A DNA stretch of 64,000 nucleotides from Aspidiotus rigidus (lineage: Eukaryota > Arthropoda > Insecta > Hemiptera > Diaspididae): the NCBI GenBank assembly GCA_035079385.1, contig JAVHKY010000062.1, positions 434,001-498,000 of the forward strand, in the 5' to 3' direction. The notes below the pieces were generated by a model, which saw only the letters and a program-made list of their open reading frames with translations, was not told where the DNA came from and ran no database searches. Below, in pieces: positions 31,148-40,363 of the stretch; positions within the stretch are counted from its first letter, which is position 1; each line of letters begins with the position of its first letter. A program made the position numbers and the translations under genes.

Positions 31148-32209
31148 TTATAACGGTAGGAATTGATGAGAACAGTCAATGGCAATAATAGGGTACTTTG
31201 TCAAAAATGTATTATAATCGATTAAAGGTTCAACTTCTTCCACATGTCTTCCATAGTAGGAAACTTTGAATTGATTGAACATATGGTACAAATTACCGCA
31301 TTTCAACTCAGAATACTTCAAATTTAAGCGCTCGCGTGGATAGTAAACGTTATTATTCAACAATACTTGAACATTCTCTAAATTACAAAAATCAAATTCA
31401 GTGTCCAACTTATTATCAACATCGGTCTGAAACCCTAATAGAATATATTTACATTTTGCATAGGCGACTGGGAAATCCCAAGTATATTCACTACCTATAG
31501 GTGGAGTAATATTTTGATAGAACCATTGTCTATAATTCAATTCGTAATTCTTATTGTTTAAAATATCTTTACGAATCTGAGTTTCAAAGTTTATATTAAA
31601 TTTTATTTGAGGTACCCTCCACACAATACTTGTTAAACTAAAATTAACTTTATACCCTGAAGTAGTATCTACGAATAAAATCGCGTTGGTATTATCAGTT
31701 GTATTCCTATAGAACGTTAATTTTTGAGGCATACGATAAAGAAAACTTTTACAGTCTTCAAAAAACCCCATTAATATAGAAAGAGGTATAGTGATGTAAA
31801 AATATCGTTTTTTGTTCAGTATATTTGTGTGAGAAGTAGAATTTATTTTCCAACCTGCTGTATTATAACGTAAATCCCGATCAAAGGACGCTAATCCTTT
31901 CATAAAAGTTGAAATACCAGGTTTACGAATTGTATCAATTTTACAATCTCCAATATAATAATCAATCCTATCGAAAATATGTAGTATTCCATTATTTGTG
32001 AAATGAATTTTATCTGTGTCTATCTCGGCGGCTACAGACTTGTCTTTTTCCGCCGAAAGAACACCTTGAATAATTAGTAAACTTTTAGAAGGTTGAGTTA
32101 CAATCTCATTTAATACTGAGATACTAAATTCCGACCCCGCTGTATCAAAATTTTCAGTGAGGGAGGGACGGTAATCAAAATATTCAAAACTTTCGATAAC
32201 GTTATCCAT
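31148..32209 (-). CDS. Candidate major capsid protein (jelly-roll)
   Basis: 353 aa, intact. Beta-rich throughout. The C-terminal third has VYYPRERLNL, LYHMFNQFKVSYYGR and YPIIAIDCSHQ, a pattern I recall from capsid-like proteins of insect and cnidarian virus-like elements. It is shorter than the roughly 500-650-residue double jelly-roll capsid proteins usual in Polintons. It starts at an ATG with a TATA-like box (TATACATA, 32238-32245) about 30 nt upstream. It lies between the ATPase and other virion genes, consistent with a morphogenesis module. The capsid assignment is inferred; structure prediction would settle it. Confidence 0.6.
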   Translation of the reverse strand: MDNVIESFEYFDYRPSLTENFDTAGSEFSISVLNEIVTQPSKSLLIIQGVLSAEKDKSVAAEIDTDKIHFTNNGILHIFDRIDYYIGDCKIDTIRKPGISTFMKGLASFDRDLRYNTAGWKINSTSHTNILNKKRYFYITIPLSILMGFFEDCKSFLYRMPQKLTFYRNTTDNTNAILFVDTTSGYKVNFSLTSIVWRVPQIKFNINFETQIRKDILNNKNYELNYRQWFYQNITPPIGSEYTWDFPVAYAKCKYILLGFQTDVDNKLDTEFDFCNLENVQVLLNNNVYYPRERLNLKYSELKCGNLYHMFNQFKVSYYGRHVEEVEPLIDYNTFLTKYPIIAIDCSHQFLPL

Positions 32210-32237
32210 TTTTATTAGGCTAGGGAATAATTAGCTC

Positions 32238-32245
32238 TATGTATA
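32238..32245 (-). promoter_or_regulatory. TATA-like box (TATACATA)
   Basis: 29-36 nt upstream of the ATG at 32209. Confidence 0.5.
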
Positions 32246-32260
32246 CTACTTGAAACAGTG

Positions 32261-32923
32261 TTAAAATTTTCTTTTATACTTACACCTATCATTTTCCAAG
32301 TCAACAACAAAAAATCCATAAGCTTCACGCCAACATGTATTACATAATGCTTTAAATTTTTCAAAACTTAAATCTGTTATATACTCTAAATATATTTGTC
32401 TCAAGTTGACCAAATCCTGGCGAAAGAGGATGAGATAATTGAAATTTTCACGAATACCACTCTTCTTGGAAATTTTATTATATGCTTGACTGAGATAGAA
32501 ACAAGAAATGTCTCTGTGACGACCACGTAGAAAGAAATTAGCTATTTTATCTTGATTTTCAGTTAGGACATCGTCAAACACTATGACAGAATTTCTTTCT
32601 ATACTTTCAGGGTCTGGTAGAAAATTGCAGGAAGTATATGTGTGAAATGTTATGCTCTTAGCATTCTTCTTCTTGTTGTAACTTGTGACCAAATCTCGTA
32701 AAAAACTATATTTTTCTTGCACAGCTGTCTTGGAACACAAGTAAATATGACAAAAGGGTTTTATATGTAGTAAAATTGTGAGTAAAACATTTGTCTTACC
32801 CCCTCCACTTGGACCAAAAATGCCTGCTCTTAAAATATTAGGAAACATTTCAACAGTTCTTTTAAGGTTTGGTTTTGTGTCAAAATTTATCACACTTATA
32901 CTATTTCTCAAAGGAGTAGCCAT
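32261..32923 (-). CDS. A32/FtsK-like genome-packaging ATPase
   Basis: 220 aa. Walker A GPSGGGKT (residues 37-44), Walker B VIVFDD (about 112-117), and a sensor-like FYLSQAY (141-147) after a RGRHRD segment. This matches the HerA/FtsK-superfamily packaging ATPases of Polintons, virophages and large DNA viruses, which drive DNA into capsids. The length is normal for the family and the ORF intact. The ATG at 32923 has a TATAAATA box at 32956-32963. The gap to the capsid-like gene is 51 bp. Confidence 0.88.
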   Translation of the reverse strand: MATPLRNSISVINFDTKPNLKRTVEMFPNILRAGIFGPSGGGKTNVLLTILLHIKPFCHIYLCSKTAVQEKYSFLRDLVTSYNKKKNAKSITFHTYTSCNFLPDPESIERNSVIVFDDVLTENQDKIANFFLRGRHRDISCFYLSQAYNKISKKSGIRENFNYLILFRQDLVNLRQIYLEYITDLSFEKFKALCNTCWREAYGFFVVDLENDRCKYKRKF

Positions 32924-32955
32924 AATGTATTGAAAAATTCATAATTATTTATATT

Positions 32956-32963
32956 TATTTATA
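32956..32963 (-). promoter_or_regulatory. TATA box (TATAAATA)
   Basis: 33-40 nt upstream of the packaging ATPase ATG. Confidence 0.6.
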
Positions 32964-32970
32964 CTAGTGT

Positions 32971-33145
32971 CGGACCCTCCACCACCCACTACTCTAGTAG
33001 CGCCGACATTCTATTCCCAAAAAATCGACCAAAACCAACCAAAAACGAGCAAAAACAACCAAAATCGACCAAAAAACAACCAAAAACGACCAAAATCGAC
33101 CGAAAACGACCAAGGACCCTCCACTACTCTAGTAGCGTCGACATT
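32971..33145. repeat. Direct repeats flanking a CCAAAANCGA tandem array
   Basis: 32971-33010 and 33114-33145 are near-identical (CGGACCCTCC..., CTACTCTAGTAGCG, CGACATT). Between them is an imperfect array of ACCAAAATCG/ACCAAAAACA units, about 100 bp. It separates PolB from the ATPase gene. Confidence 0.7.
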
Positions 33146-36100
33146 AATACTTATATCCATAAGGTACAGTGTCATAATTTTCTAAAATAATACGTTTATC
33201 AAAGTTGAAAGAGAAAGTCTTAGTCTGGTCTTCATTCACCAATTGTTTTGTCGTTTTATTCCTAACAATTTGATTATTAGTGACTTGAATTTTTTCAATT
33301 TCACCATCGATCAGTTTTTCCATGGCTTCAGCATTCAATTTTTCAGCATTTTTATGGTGAAGTGTGAAACCTTTAATTTTTGTGACTTCTTTTTGTTTGT
33401 CAGTCTTATAATAGTACGATTTTGGACCAGTAGTTAGAATATTTTCTATGAAACCTCCGTCCAATTCATCAGTCCACTCACCAAGGAGGTCTCCAGTCTT
33501 TACAGTATTTTTCCCATCGTTATAATACATGATAGAGTCTGTGTCACAATAGATCACAGCCTCTCCTAATACAACCATTTCTTTGTACAAACGTAGACGT
33601 GCGTGGGCTGTAGTGAATATAGCTACAAAAATATTAACATTATAATTATTCTTAACGTAATACTCTTTAAATTTGTATGTAATTTGAACCATTTCATCGC
33701 TAATAAAGATTAAATTTACATCTTCGAGTCTTTTATCTAATAATAATTCGTAAAATCTAGACGGATCGGTCACAAATTCATTCTGAGCCATATTATTACG
33801 TTGACCAAATTTTCCATACAACGAATTCATCGCTAGTTTTGCTAGAGCTCTTTTTACAGGGTTTGGTTTAATATTTCCTAAATCTAATTTTATACCCTGC
33901 CGTTTTTCCACATCCTCGGCATATGCTTTGTTGGAGGGATAATTATGAGGGCTAGATTCTAACTTAATTTTCATAAAATCGTTAATATAACCTTTAAAAA
34001 TATTCGTACTACTCTTAAAGTCCCAGACTTCGTAAATATCTAAAATTTTATAGCCTGTTTGAAGAGCAACTTTCACCTCCTCAGTCGCCCAAGTTCCAAC
34101 AAAGGCACGCTTCTCAACAGAGTGGATACATCTACGTGAACAGGATTCAGCACAGGCTCTACACAAAGCAAAAACTAATTTTTCGGACTTATTCATTTTA
34201 ATCTTAGCGGGTAACGTGGGAATATACAAATTTTGAGGAGGCAAAACTTTACATTTCATCAGACCAAACCAATTTTTATCATAAGTCTTAGGGTTAAAAA
34301 TTTTCTTAGGGTGGTCAATAGGAAATTTGTCGTAAAATAAGACTGATGGGTACAACGAGCACACGTCCACATATTTTATATTTTTTACTTTATTAGAGCG
34401 AGCTTTCAATTTAATCGCTTCTGTACGACCACCAAAGTACGCGTCGCGAGGATTCAAAGGTTCGACTAATTTTACATTTTTATACTGTTTATACAGAGGA
34501 GATGTTTTCCATTCACAATCCCAAATTTCTACAACTTCCAAGCCTGCTCGTTTCAATTGTTCAGTCCGTTCTTTAGTCTTTTCAAAGAGGTCTCCCATTT
34601 TCTCTTTCTTAACATTATTTACAGTCTCCTCCCTGTAACACCTCAAACAACCGTGCCAGAAGCAACTATGGAATTGATAAACCGTGTTGGTCTCAGAGTC
34701 AAATCCATCAACTTTATCTCCACAAATTTTCATTTCTCCACCATTTAGAGCGTGTTGAATATTTGGGTTTTCAAATGAATTCAACCACGCGATTGAAGAC
34801 TTAGAATACTTATCCTTAAGATCTTCATTAAAAACACCCAATGTGTCAGATTTTAAATACTTATCGCGAAAAATACCCATACAAACAGAGGGGAGGGTGA
34901 CATATTGAAAAGGGTCAACGTTGGCTATATCCAAAAATTCATTTCTTAATTCTAAACAACTACGTCTAAGTATATCTACATCCGAATGGCAATACTCTAG
35001 TAAGTCTTTTTTCAAATTAAAAATGTAATTTTCGCGGACTTTTTCCACATACCAGTTCAAGAACGCTTTACGAGCATCTTTTTTCATTGTATCATAACCG
35101 TAATATTTTTTATTAGGGAGTGGTCCGATATAATCTTCATTCACAATGGTGTTGAAGAAGTGAGGAAAGTATCCCTTTTTCAACTCTTTGAGACTGAAAG
35201 TTTTAGGAAAAGTGGACAATGGGGCCGCGATGAAATTAAAACTATCAATAATTTTTAAACGTAAATCGGGAACTTCTAGAAACATAAGTTTAGTTCCATT
35301 ATAAATTGTATATGGTTTTATAGTATTTTGAACACAATATTGCATAATAAATTGACTATCGTAACCCTTAGCATAATGAGCAATAGCTGTATAACATTTA
35401 TGATTAGGTGAAATCAGCCAGTTACAGAATTCATCGTTTGAGTGGAAAACAAACTTTTTACCTTCAAAATCGTGGGCTACAACTAAATTAGGAATATGAG
35501 TACCAGTTTCTTGCTGGCATTCGTAGTCAAAGAAAATATACTTTTCGGTATACTTACATTTTTTATTCTCTTTCTGAGGAAGTTGAATTTTTCTTTTTCT
35601 CACTTCAACTCTCGGTCCCTCATAATTTTCACATTTTATACCTAAGGTTTTAAAAGATTCCTCGTGGTTATGGAAACCTTTACAAGATAGACTATTTTTT
35701 GTTACCTCTTTTGCCTCGTCGTAGGCAGCATTCAATTTTATACATGTTTCGTGACTACCACCTTTATCCGGGTGATTTTTTAAAATTAATTTTCTAAAAT
35801 TATGTTTAACGACTTCGCGAACATCTATATCATTTACAATACAGTTGTGTTCCTCAAAAGGTATTTCAATTTGTTCTTCAATTTCAATATATTTAGGTGG
35901 GGCACAATTTAGACAACCGAATTTACATCGACCACCCTTCGACTTAATTTTTCGCATATAACATTCATGCTCACTCATTTTTACTTCTTCTTTACAATTG
36001 AAACATTTTTCAAAACCACAACCATGGTCTTCATGTCGAGTGCATATTTTAGCACATTTATTACATTTATAGGAGACTAAACATACTGAGGTTTGGTGTT

Positions 36101-37262
36101 CACGGTAGCATTCTTCATTAAAACAATACCGATTGCATTCCTCACAAAAAATCTTATTTTTACTCGAGATATCATGTTCCTCTTTCATACACAGAGGACA
36201 TGGAGGTGTTAATTTCTTACACTGGTGCGTATTTTTTTTATGGTAAGCCTTATTACATCTATGACAGAAGAACGATTCTCCAAAAAACGCGGTCATAGAA
36301 GAAATTAAATCATAGTGGTTACCATTCTTATACAAATAAATTTTTATTTCACGTTCGTGAGCGCCGTTGTAAATTACACGATTCAAATTTTCAGCGCAGA
36401 CTACCTTAATCTGAATATCTAATAATTCTTCTACATTACGAATATCTTCTAAAGTAAATCCCTCCTCATTATATTCACCTAAACGCGAACATAAATCTTC
36501 AGCGAGCTCAGTTTGAATTTTTCGACCCCATCTAATAGCTCGTATATTAGCGGGAGTCAATTTTCTACCTAATATTACATCCGTGTGATAAGTTAAACCT
36601 ACAAGGATCGCTCGGGGACAGCATAAATTGTCAGTATTTTTAATCTGTACAATACATCTTTTTGTATGCTTATCTTTGCTTAAATTAATAATTCTTCGCG
36701 CACCTGACGATCCTTTAGGCATAGAAATAAATTGAAAATGAAAAATACAGTCGAGTAGGTCGACTGCTTCATCAGATTCCAAGATCTGGCAAAGTTTTTC
36801 ACTTAATTTTATAAGAATGTCGTCACCAGAAGACAGAACTCCGGTGGAAATATAACCGCGGGTAAAATTAGAATTTTCTACGCTTACGTTCAGTTTATCT
36901 CCGTTTTCAAAATTAACGGACTTCTTTGCAAAAACAAATAATTCATTCATACACGCTCTAACAATATTACCCTCCTTAATTCTAGGCATCTTTTTCTTAA
37001 GCGTAATTTTAAAATGTTTTTCAGTAACCCCAAATTTTGTTCTGTGACGACTAGTTCCAGGTACCTCTATAATATTTATAAAACTAAGACCACCACCACC
37101 ATAGTAAGTTTTTTCATTTTTTTGGATGTTAGTAATATTTACATTAGCGTTAGTTAACGAAGCAATTAAATCTACTTTATTAAGCTTATAGTAATATCTA
37201 ATATGTACAGAGCGAGCGAGCTCGCGTAATTGTTTCACATTGTAGCCCTGAAAAGCTTCCAT
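33144..37262 (-). CDS. Protein-primed-type family B DNA polymerase with OTU-like, zinc-ribbon and J-domain regions
   Basis: 1372 aa from the first ATG (37262); the open frame extends 18 codons upstream without ATG. Order: SAP-like motif (6-40); OTU-like cysteine protease region with DNLCCPRA (about 211-218) and NGNHYDLI (about 313-320); four to six Cys/His zinc ribbons (333-477); J-domain-like helix pair with HPDKGG (497-502); exonuclease motifs FDYEC (578), AHYAKGYDSQF (628) and YCHSDVDIL (757); a Vsr/PD-ExK-like insert FHSCFWHGC...EIWDCEW (864-918); polymerase motif A DVCSLYPS (966), motif B KLAMNSLYGKFG (1142), motif C YCDTDS (1238) and GPKSYYYK (about 1279). All catalytic residues are present. 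It replicates the element genome. Long 5-prime leader with a TATA box at 37404-37411. Confidence 0.93.
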   Translation of the reverse strand: MEAFQGYNVKQLRELARSVHIRYYYKLNKVDLIASLTNANVNITNIQKNEKTYYGGGGLSFINIIEVPGTSRHRTKFGVTEKHFKITLKKKMPRIKEGNIVRACMNELFVFAKKSVNFENGDKLNVSVENSNFTRGYISTGVLSSGDDILIKLSEKLCQILESDEAVDLLDCIFHFQFISMPKGSSGARRIINLSKDKHTKRCIVQIKNTDNLCCPRAILVGLTYHTDVILGRKLTPANIRAIRWGRKIQTELAEDLCSRLGEYNEEGFTLEDIRNVEELLDIQIKVVCAENLNRVIYNGAHEREIKIYLYKNGNHYDLISSMTAFFGESFFCHRCNKAYHKKNTHQCKKLTPPCPLCMKEEHDISSKNKIFCEECNRYCFNEECYREHQTSVCLVSYKCNKCAKICTRHEDHGCGFEKCFNCKEEVKMSEHECYMRKIKSKGGRCKFGCLNCAPPKYIEIEEQIEIPFEEHNCIVNDIDVREVVKHNFRKLILKNHPDKGGSHETCIKLNAAYDEAKEVTKNSLSCKGFHNHEESFKTLGIKCENYEGPRVEVRKRKIQLPQKENKKCKYTEKYIFFDYECQQETGTHIPNLVVAHDFEGKKFVFHSNDEFCNWLISPNHKCYTAIAHYAKGYDSQFIMQYCVQNTIKPYTIYNGTKLMFLEVPDLRLKIIDSFNFIAAPLSTFPKTFSLKELKKGYFPHFFNTIVNEDYIGPLPNKKYYGYDTMKKDARKAFLNWYVEKVRENYIFNLKKDLLEYCHSDVDILRRSCLELRNEFLDIANVDPFQYVTLPSVCMGIFRDKYLKSDTLGVFNEDLKDKYSKSSIAWLNSFENPNIQHALNGGEMKICGDKVDGFDSETNTVYQFHSCFWHGCLRCYREETVNNVKKEKMGDLFEKTKERTEQLKRAGLEVVEIWDCEWKTSPLYKQYKNVKLVEPLNPRDAYFGGRTEAIKLKARSNKVKNIKYVDVCSLYPSVLFYDKFPIDHPKKIFNPKTYDKNWFGLMKCKVLPPQNLYIPTLPAKIKMNKSEKLVFALCRACAESCSRRCIHSVEKRAFVGTWATEEVKVALQTGYKILDIYEVWDFKSSTNIFKGYINDFMKIKLESSPHNYPSNKAYAEDVEKRQGIKLDLGNIKPNPVKRALAKLAMNSLYGKFGQRNNMAQNEFVTDPSRFYELLLDKRLEDVNLIFISDEMVQITYKFKEYYVKNNYNVNIFVAIFTTAHARLRLYKEMVVLGEAVIYCDTDSIMYYNDGKNTVKTGDLLGEWTDELDGGFIENILTTGPKSYYYKTDKQKEVTKIKGFTLHHKNAEKLNAEAMEKLIDGEIEKIQVTNNQIVRNKTTKQLVNEDQTKTFSFNFDKRIILENYDTVPYGYKY

Positions 37263-37403
37263 CTTTCTATCAGCCTGGGTTATCACCCCAAGATTAAGTG
37301 CATCAGACACTGACAAAAACTTTGAAAAAATATCTAGTCAAGACAGAGATGTTCTCTCGAAGGAGGCTGTAGGCGCAATGAAAAATACAGTCAATGGGAC
37401 CTG

Positions 37404-37411
37404 TATTTATA
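37404..37411 (-). promoter_or_regulatory. TATA box (TATAAATA), PolB promoter
   Basis: About 142 nt upstream of the PolB ATG, further than for other genes of the element. Confidence 0.45.
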
Positions 37412-38319
37412 GTTTTTTTGGTGATCTATCTGGCTATGTATACTCGGTAGGCCTATGAGAAACAGTGGGCTAGGCTCATAGAGTGTATGAGAGCTGTCTG
37501 GTTATGTATACTTGGTAGAAAAAATCTGAATACTCCTAAATCAAAGAGAGCTATCTCTCTCATACAATGGTGTACTTCATCATCTAAATGTAATTGGATG
37601 TTAACTAATCACCAGGAATGCGATATCATACAAATGTAATTAGGTTTATTTGTAGACACGTGTTTTTTTTTTTTTACTTTTTTTTGAAATCATCACCATG
37701 GAATGTAGTACAGATGTAAACACATGGTAATTCAATTTTCATTCTCGATTATACACCTCATTATCTAAATATAATTAAACGATAACTGATTTCCTATATG
37801 CATATACAGTGTGAAGATACTCAATGGGGAAACATGATCTCATATTCCGAAATTGAAAATAAAACTCATCAATTATACACCTCAATATCTAAATGCAATC
37901 GAGCGTAACGGAGATTAAATTTTCATACAAGTTAATTAAAATCATGATAGGAAAAAAACTCATTATCTAAATGCAATCGAGCGTAACGGAGATTAAATTT
38001 TCACAAGTTGATTAAATTTTCATTCTAATACAATAAAATAAATGTCACAGGTGCATGAATCAATGGCGAATGAGGATGAATCATGGGCGATAAATCATGC
38101 GTGACGAAACAGGAAAAAATTATCATCGAAAAAAATCGAAAAAAATTTTTGTCATTTTTTTTTTTTTTTCATGGCCCCGTGACATTGACCACTATCATAG
38201 AGGTCAAGTGTACCCAAAGGGGTCCCTTACTACTGACTGGACCTTGTTTACAAATTTGATGGGCGGCGCGGGTGTACGGTGTGTTTCACTGCTCCGCGCG
38301 TTCACCCGCGTTGCCTTCA
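37412..38319. other. Non-coding terminal region of the element with direct repeats
   Basis: Contains the repeated motif (C)AT(T/C)ATCTAAATGTAAT at about 37568, 37751, 37883 and 37961. The last two sit in 40-bp near-identical blocks (AATCGAGCGTAACGGAG) at about 37885-37925 and 37963-38003. Also (G)CTATGTATACT(T/C)GGTAG twice near 37433 and 37503. Candidate replication or regulatory region; no gene. Confidence 0.5.
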
Positions 38320-38419
38320 TTGAGGTCCAGTCCCCCTTATTTTCTTATCATGTCTTCCGTTCAACGCGTTGTACACGCGTATATGGTCGATGCTCGGTCT
38401 ATCTGTTGTATGGTCTAAG
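38320..38419. repeat. Right terminal inverted repeat of the large element
   Basis: Complement of 24164-24260. A short open frame (38097-38462) crossing it is not a gene. Confidence 0.85.
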
Positions 38420-38623
38420 CCTTAGGGTTAAATCATTACTGTTATTTTTAAAATTTCTCTAAATAAATTTATGAGCAGTTTCTTCTTCATTTTGATCTGA
38501 TTGCCTGCTGCATATATCTGGTCAACATCATACCCACTTAACATTTTGTTGATGATTTGTTTGTTATTTGTTAATTATAATGCAAAAAAAAATGTGGTAT
38601 TTTCTTGTTAACCCTAAGGGCCC
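38420..38623. repeat. Remainder of a MITE used as target by the large element
   Basis: Ends TTAACCCTAAGGGCCC (38608-38623). The complement, GGGCCCTTAGGG + TTAA, is split by the large insertion: GGGCCCTTAGGG at 24152-24163 and CCTTAGGGTTAA at 38420-38431. Confidence 0.7.
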
Positions 38624-38724
38624 ATTTCTGTTCGAAGGTTGCAAATTGTGAAATTTGCAGAATTGTAGGATAATTATTTCGTTCTTTCTGAAAGCAATAT
38701 ATCATTCTCCGAATCGTTGTTTTG

Positions 38725-38748
38725 GATATACGTCAATCTCACTTTGTA
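38725..38748. repeat. Right arm of a MITE split by the large insertion
   Basis: Inverted 24-bp match of 23779-23802. Confidence 0.6.
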
Positions 38749-38992
38749 CGGCAAAATAATCATGCTAGTTGTCTTGCAAATGTTTATGTAGATGCTACTA
38801 GCAACATCTGTACACCCAACGGAAACCGCGCGAAAATCTTGCGTTCAAATCAGCAAGCGTACTAGCATACGCAAGAAAGTATAAAATTTTCAACTTTTCC
38901 ATGCTAATGTGTTGTGCGTCAGAAAAAGGAACGTTTGTACACTCTCTTTGTACGTCCATCAGTCTAGAATACGCAGCTGACGCACGTCAGTA

Positions 38993-40068
38993 GGCCCTTT
39001 CCATATCGGCGCATTGCATACGTATTCTCTTACGTGTTATCGAAATGGTAGTATTTCTAACATTGCTCTTATGGGTGTTGCTGGATTGCATACTCATTTT
39101 CATTGTGGAGTAGTTTGTCTTAAGAGCAATGTTAGAAATACTACCATTTCGATAACGCGTAGTAGAATACGTATGCAATGCGCCGACATTAAGGCACCAT
39201 AGTACCATAGGTATGCTGGACTGATAACACGGAGACGACTTTTAGGCTGTAAGGTAGGAATATGGCTCGTGTAACGTCACGCGACAGCGAATGTAACGGA
39301 TGGGTACCGACCTTCGACCATATATTGATGGACATGCCATACTGATAAGAACGTGAAGCCAAACAAATCGATTTTGAGAAGTGACGAAAAGTTGCCCTTG
39401 ATTACGAGCTCATTTCGAGCAAGAAAATGATGTTTCCAGTTTTTTTTAACATAAATTATCAAGTAGACAACAATTATGCATAAATCACGTGAAAATCTTG
39501 GTTGATTTTGGTAAAAATGTGAAATTGAAAAAAAAAACGCGAAGCGTTATTCCCATGATGATAACAAAGTGCCACTTTTCGGTGTTTCTCGTTTTCGATT
39601 CCTTATCCGTGTGGCATGTCCATCAGTATATGGTCGAAGGTACCAACGACACTCGTCTGTTCCGCGACATTACGTGAAACGTGTTTGTACCCTATAACCT
39701 AAATGTCGTCTCCGTGTTATAAGTCCAGCATACCTATCGTACTATGGTGCCTTACCGACCAGAGCATTGCAGCCGTATCATACAGCTTAGACTTTCAGCT
39801 TAAACTTGGAACCTTGAAAAATACAACTTTGGCTTTGGCTTTTGGCTTTGGAAATACCTGAAAAATACAGCTGACTTTCGGCTTTTGGCTCTAGCTTTCG
39901 GCTGTTTTGATGAAATACTCCAACTTTTGACTTAAACTTACGACCTTGAAAAATATAGCTTCGACTTTGTCTTTCAGCTTGGAAAAAACATGAATAATAC
40001 AGTTGGCTTTCGGCTGTAGCTTTCGGCTTTTGGCCTGCTGCAATGCTCTGTTACCGACATGGAAAAGC
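38993..40068. mobile_element. MITE family E with two nested insertions
   Basis: The left part 38993-39188 matches the intact copy at 56366-56592 (GGCGCATTGCATACGTATTC). After CCGACATT it is interrupted at about 39189-39752 by an element with TATGCTGGAC / GTCCAGCATA inverted ends, itself interrupted by 39760-40050. It resumes with CCGACATGGAAAAGCCC. Confidence 0.68.
39760..40050. mobile_element. hAT-like MITE, 8-bp TSD
   Basis: Starts CAGAGCATTGCAGC and ends GCTGCAATGCTCTG. Exact duplication TTACCGAC at 39752-39759 and 40051-40058. Low-complexity GGCTTTTGGCTTT arms. Confidence 0.8.
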
Positions 40069-40363
40069 CCTATAGTATCATAGCATTGTTTGTACACATC
40101 CACAATCTATTGGCAAGCCTTTCACACTTGGGGTTCTTGATGCGGATAGTATAAGCGTTTGCCTGATTTGTTATCAAACTTGTAGTCAAACAGAAATTCA
40201 AGTTTTTAATTTTAAATAATTTTTGTAATTTTGTGGATTATATTTACATTTTACCATCCTGTGAAGAAGCAAAAATAAAAATTTGCCCAAAACTTCCAAG
40301 AATTTTGTCAATTTTTCAATCTGAATTTTCTCATTTTGATAATATGACCACGTGTATGATAAG

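Larger units (their letters stand above)
24164..38419. mobile_element. 14.3-kb Polinton/adintovirus-like DNA element
   Basis: The ends are inverted: CTTAGACCATACAACAGATA... at 24164 and its complement ending at 38419. The first 30 bp are perfect and about 100 bp are imperfectly matched (CATGATAAG, AAAATAAG, GGGACTGGA blocks). It is flanked by CCTTAGGG at 24156-24163 and 38420-38427; a 6-bp CTTAGG reading with one extra terminal base is also possible. All genes are on the minus strand, with compact spacing and small overlaps. PolB, packaging ATPase, a candidate capsid protein, a penton-like protein and PLA2 place it with midsize eukaryotic DNA viruses/Polintons. No rve integrase, transposase or adenain-like protease is visible. 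About 1 kb next to PolB is non-coding. Confidence 0.88.

Noticed and set aside
33000..33120. CRISPR-like array near the PolB 3-prime end
   Set aside because: Units are about 10 bp without spacers, in a eukaryotic context; it is a simple tandem array.
33144..37316. Longer PolB ORF starting at 37316
   Set aside because: The first codon is TTG; the first ATG is at 37262, directly before the SAP-like motif.
24164..38419. Integrase or transposase in the large element
   Set aside because: All large ORFs and gaps were read; none shows the rve DDE spacing, a zinc-H2C2 domain or a known transposase signature.
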